The position numbers and the translations under genes are program-made. Below are positions 4,854-6,887 of a stretch of 6,887 bases of DNA, piece by piece. This DNA comes from Candidatus Bathyarchaeota archaeon (GTDB lineage: Archaea; Thermoproteota; Bathyarchaeia; Bathyarchaeales; Bathycorpusculaceae): the NCBI GenBank assembly GCA_030668645.1, contig DAOVFC010000028.1, forward strand, positions 1-6,887. The letters are read 5' to 3'. Below the pieces are notes generated by a model, which was given only the letters and a program-made list of their open reading frames with translations, was not told the origin of the DNA and ran no database searches. Every line of letters begins with the position of its first letter. Position 1 is the stretch's first letter.

Positions 4854-5834
4854 ATGAATGATAAAGAAAAAGAAGATGATGATTCCGGTTCAGGACAAGC
4901 TTCATCACATCCACAAATCGAACCTCTAAGGGTTCAGCGTTGCCCAGAGTGCGCTAGCACAAGGCTCATGTGCGATCACGAGAGCGCAGAGATAGTTTGC
5001 ATGGACTGCGGCTACGTTATAACTGCGAAAATAGCTGACCGGGGACCGGAATGGAGAGCCTTCAATGCTGAACAGAGGGCGAAAAGAGCAAGAGTTGGCG
5101 CACCTGTGACGTACACAATTCATGATAAAGGCTTATCCACGATGATTGATTGGCACGACCGCGACATTTACGGAAAAAGACTGTCGCCAGGTCAGAAAGC
5201 GCAGGTTTATAGGCTTAGGAAATGGCAGCGCCGTATAAGAGTTTCAGATGCTACGGAGCGTAATCTTGCCTTTGCATTGTCTGAAATCACGAAGATTGCA
5301 AACACCTTAAACCTTCCCAGAAACATTGTTGAAACAGCCTCGGTTATTTATCGAAGAGCCGTAAGGGAACGGTTGATACGTGGAAGGTCAATCCAAGGCG
5401 TAACAGCCGCAGCGATTTATTTAGCTTGCAGACAGTGCAGATTGGCTAGAACACTGTATGACATTGCTCAGGCATCAAGTGTAAACAAGAAGGAAGTAGG
5501 CCGTAGCTACCGTTTTCTGATTAGGGAACTTGATTATTTTGTTCCACCGCTGAAGCCAAGCCAATACATAGCAAAGTTTTCGAACCAGTTGACAATGCAG
5601 GGTAAAGTTGAAGAAATCGCGCATAAAATTCTGTTGACTGCAAGAGAGTTGAAGCTTACTTCCGGTCGCGGTCCCACAGGCATAGCCGCCGCTGCGAGCT
5701 ACATAGCCTCCGTGTTGACAGGTGAAAGAAAAACACAAAGAGAAATAGCTGAAATAGCGCAGGTAACCGAGGTCACCATTAGAAACCGTTACAAAGAGCT
5801 TGTTGAACGCATGATGTTCCAGATAAGCCTGTAA
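4854..5834 (+). CDS. tfb: Transcription initiation factor B (TFB)
   Basis: TFB binds the TBP-TATA complex and recruits archaeal RNA polymerase. The 326 residues show, in order: a polar acidic tail (1-25); a zinc ribbon with C30xxC33 and C49xxC52; the B-reader with the conserved DRGPEWRAF (about 64-72); a linker; and two cyclin-fold repeats, about 120-215 (VSDATERNL to FLIRELDYF) and 220-320. A near-C-terminal helix-turn-helix, QREIAEIAQVTEVTIRNRYKEL, is the BRE-recognition element. All key parts are present, so this looks like a full-function TFB. The ATG follows gar1 by one base, preceded by GGAAGG in the end of gar1. A pyrimidine-rich stretch follows the stop. No second tfb is visible in this window. 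Confidence 0.98.
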   Translation: MNDKEKEDDDSGSGQASSHPQIEPLRVQRCPECASTRLMCDHESAEIVCMDCGYVITAKIADRGPEWRAFNAEQRAKRARVGAPVTYTIHDKGLSTMIDWHDRDIYGKRLSPGQKAQVYRLRKWQRRIRVSDATERNLAFALSEITKIANTLNLPRNIVETASVIYRRAVRERLIRGRSIQGVTAAAIYLACRQCRLARTLYDIAQASSVNKKEVGRSYRFLIRELDYFVPPLKPSQYIAKFSNQLTMQGKVEEIAHKILLTARELKLTSGRGPTGIAAAASYIASVLTGERKTQREIAEIAQVTEVTIRNRYKELVERMMFQISL

Positions 5835-5851
5835 CTTTCCCTTCTTTTTCC
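5835..5851 (+). terminator. Pyrimidine-rich terminator after tfb
   Basis: CTTTCCCTTCTTTTTCC begins immediately after the TFB stop. T-rich tracts of this kind act as archaeal terminators without a stem. No stem was seen. Confidence 0.35.
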
Positions 5852-6010
5852 AGAATCCTGCAATTACCTTACCGCTTGCTTGCAAACCGCTTTACAGATG
5901 GTCTTTCTCACAGCTATCGATAATTAATCAAATTTACCTGAAAGCATAACTATCAAGTCCGTTAAGTGCTTATGCAAAACACATTTTAGACTCTAGCGCC
6001 AATGTACAAA

Positions 6011-6015
6011 GAGGG
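6011..6015 (+). promoter_or_regulatory. Ribosome-binding site deciding a TTG start
   Basis: GAGGG lies seven bases before the TTG at 6023. An in-frame TAA sits directly before that TTG, so no start further upstream is possible in this frame. Confidence 0.6.
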
Positions 6016-6022
6016 CTTGTAA

Positions 6023-6460
6023 TTGGTTAAGTGCCCGAAATGTGGAGTGGAAGTGTCCACTCCGCTTAAGACGTGGCCGATGTCTCGAAGAGGCGCAAAA
6101 ACAGGCAGAGAATCAAAAGTTGTCATGGGCTTGTTTCAGTGCCCAAACTGTAAGGCTAGGTTTAGGGCAGCGGTGGAAGCTGAAGTTAGAGCCGAGGAAG
6201 CAGTAAGTATTAAAAACATGGTTGTGAGAATTAAAGGTATAAAGGGAGAGCTTATGCAGACTTTGAAGAACCTGCGTGAGAAAATAAATACGTTAGAAAG
6301 CGAACGTGAAAACTTAATGCTTGAGATTGACGAGTTGAAGAAGGTGGCGGAATCAAAAGTTAGCGCGCTCGAAGGCGAAGTAGGCATGCTGAGGGAAGAA
6401 GTGAAATCTCTGAAAGAACTTCTGGGATACGACGAAGAAACAGAAGAAAAAACAAAGTAA
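6023..6460 (+). CDS. Zinc-ribbon and coiled-coil protein, unknown function
   Basis: The 145 residues fall into two parts. The first 50 form a zinc ribbon with C4xxC7 and C40xxC43, joined by a basic loop (WPMSRRGAKTGRESK) that could touch nucleic acid, and closed by ARFRAAV. Residues about 60-135 are almost all helical with strong heptad character (LKNLREKINTLESE and EVGMLREEVKSLKELL), predicting a coiled coil and so a dimer or larger assembly. The tail is acidic (DEETEEKTK). The start is TTG, fixed by an in-frame stop immediately before it and GAGGG seven bases upstream. A weak TATA-like CTTATGCA at about 5969 is the only promoter candidate. A role in chromatin, RNA or transcription is suggested by the fold only, and I cannot name the family. 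Confidence 0.8.
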   Translation: MVKCPKCGVEVSTPLKTWPMSRRGAKTGRESKVVMGLFQCPNCKARFRAAVEAEVRAEEAVSIKNMVVRIKGIKGELMQTLKNLREKINTLESERENLMLEIDELKKVAESKVSALEGEVGMLREEVKSLKELLGYDEETEEKTK

Positions 6461-6467
6461 CGAAATG

Positions 6468-6477
6468 GCTAATTAGC
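6468..6477. repeat. Ten-base palindrome GCTAATTAGC
   Basis: A perfect palindrome eight bases after the stop of the zinc-ribbon gene. It could be a weak terminator stem or a binding site. It is short enough to be chance. Confidence 0.3.
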
Positions 6478-6623
6478 GTTCCTTCAAAACAGGCTGATAC
6501 TACTTGGTTTTGTGAATTCTTTAACCGTCTTCTTATATCAAAAGCTAAAAGTTGTTAGATTATTTTACATTCAAAAAATGGAACAATTTAAGGGTGAACA
6601 AGCCAAAAATAGTAGAGATAAAG

Positions 6624-6887
6624 TCATGTCTTTAGATGCTTTTTATAGTATTCTTGAGCCTTAGCCACCGCCTTTTCTGGATTTTGTAATATTAAATACT
6701 TTGTTTCAGGCGAAATCTTCTCGCATTTGCCGAAAAATTTTTGGACCTTCGCTGCGTCTCCCTCATACATTGCTAGTCCCCCGGCAATTTCATACCATAA
6801 TTTTGCCCTCACGTAATCCTTTGCTTTTTCAAAATTACTAGCATTTCTGACAGCGTCTTTCATCGAAACGTCGATTCTTGTCGGGTC
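6624..6887 (-). CDS. Helical, TPR-like protein, C-terminal part (5' end outside window)
   Basis: The frame is open to the right edge, giving the last 87 residues. An ATG at 6863 is in frame, but the eight codons before it (DPTRIDVS) read smoothly and no ribosome-binding site precedes the ATG, so I treat the gene as entering from outside. The segment is mostly helical. A pair of helices around YVRAKLWYEIAGGLAMYEGD and AAKVQKFFGKCEKI has the small-residue spacing of a TPR-like hairpin, and a final KAVAKAQEYYKKHLK helix ends the protein. No catalytic motif or cysteine pair is seen. The function is not recognised. It converges with the zinc-ribbon gene across a 163-base gap with no gene I can support. 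A short T-run on the minus strand (6604-6610) may end transcription. Confidence 0.72.
   Translation of the reverse strand, partial: DPTRIDVSMKDAVRNASNFEKAKDYVRAKLWYEIAGGLAMYEGDAAKVQKFFGKCEKISPETKYLILQNPEKAVAKAQEYYKKHLKT

Noticed and set aside
5475..5885. A 136-codon minus-strand frame under tfb
   Set aside because: It is antisense to the conserved cyclin repeats of TFB, with a composition typical of a shadow frame.
6578..6664. A 28-codon plus-strand frame with a TATA-like TTATATC upstream
   Set aside because: Its second half overlaps the coding end of the minus-strand helical gene, it lacks a ribosome-binding site, and its composition is not protein-like.

Overview
This window is chromosomal DNA from an archaeon. 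The markers are transcription factor B, the H/ACA RNP protein Gar1, the ribosomal run L7Ae-S28e-L24e, a PAC2-family protein, and an initiator tRNA-Met interrupted by an archaeal-type intron at position 37/38 with its CCA encoded. Several promoters are also archaeal in form, with a TATA box centred about 26 bases before a leaderless or short-leader start. The mix of genes and the number of small orphan genes suggest the TACK side of the archaea, perhaps a Bathyarchaeia-like lineage. That placement is inference only. No CRISPR array, insertion sequence, transposase or phage gene was seen.

Layout. Positions 1-878 (minus) hold most of amrS, a radical SAM enzyme running off the left edge. Upstream of it on the same strand lie a ribbon-helix-helix regulator-like gene (947-1537), a two-helix membrane protein (1605-1853) and a PAC2 protein (1896-2540). 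The initiator tRNA with its 21-base intron is at 2710-2809 on the plus strand. A sparse stretch follows with a 73-residue orphan (2971-3192, minus) and, divergent from it, a 64-residue stand-alone cysteine-rich domain of SPASM type (3301-3495, plus). The operon rpl7ae-rps28e-rpl24e occupies 3593-4443 (minus). Divergent from it is gar1-tfb (4607-5834, plus). At the right are a zinc-ribbon/coiled-coil protein (6023-6460, plus) and the 3' end of a helical-repeat-like gene (6624-6887, minus) running off the right edge.

How the genes work together. The centre is an information-processing block. L7Ae is both a ribosomal protein and a K-turn-binding subunit of box C/D and H/ACA RNPs, and Gar1 is an H/ACA subunit. 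They are transcribed divergently from one short region that carries a perfect 20-base palindrome. TFB shares the gar1 transcript (one base between them), linking general transcription to RNP and ribosome supply. The rest is a loose set of one- or two-gene units, several with their own recognisable promoters. The most unusual items are the stand-alone SPASM-like domain with its own leaderless promoter, and the ribbon-helix-helix protein whose C-terminal half resembles a V4R-type sensor domain.
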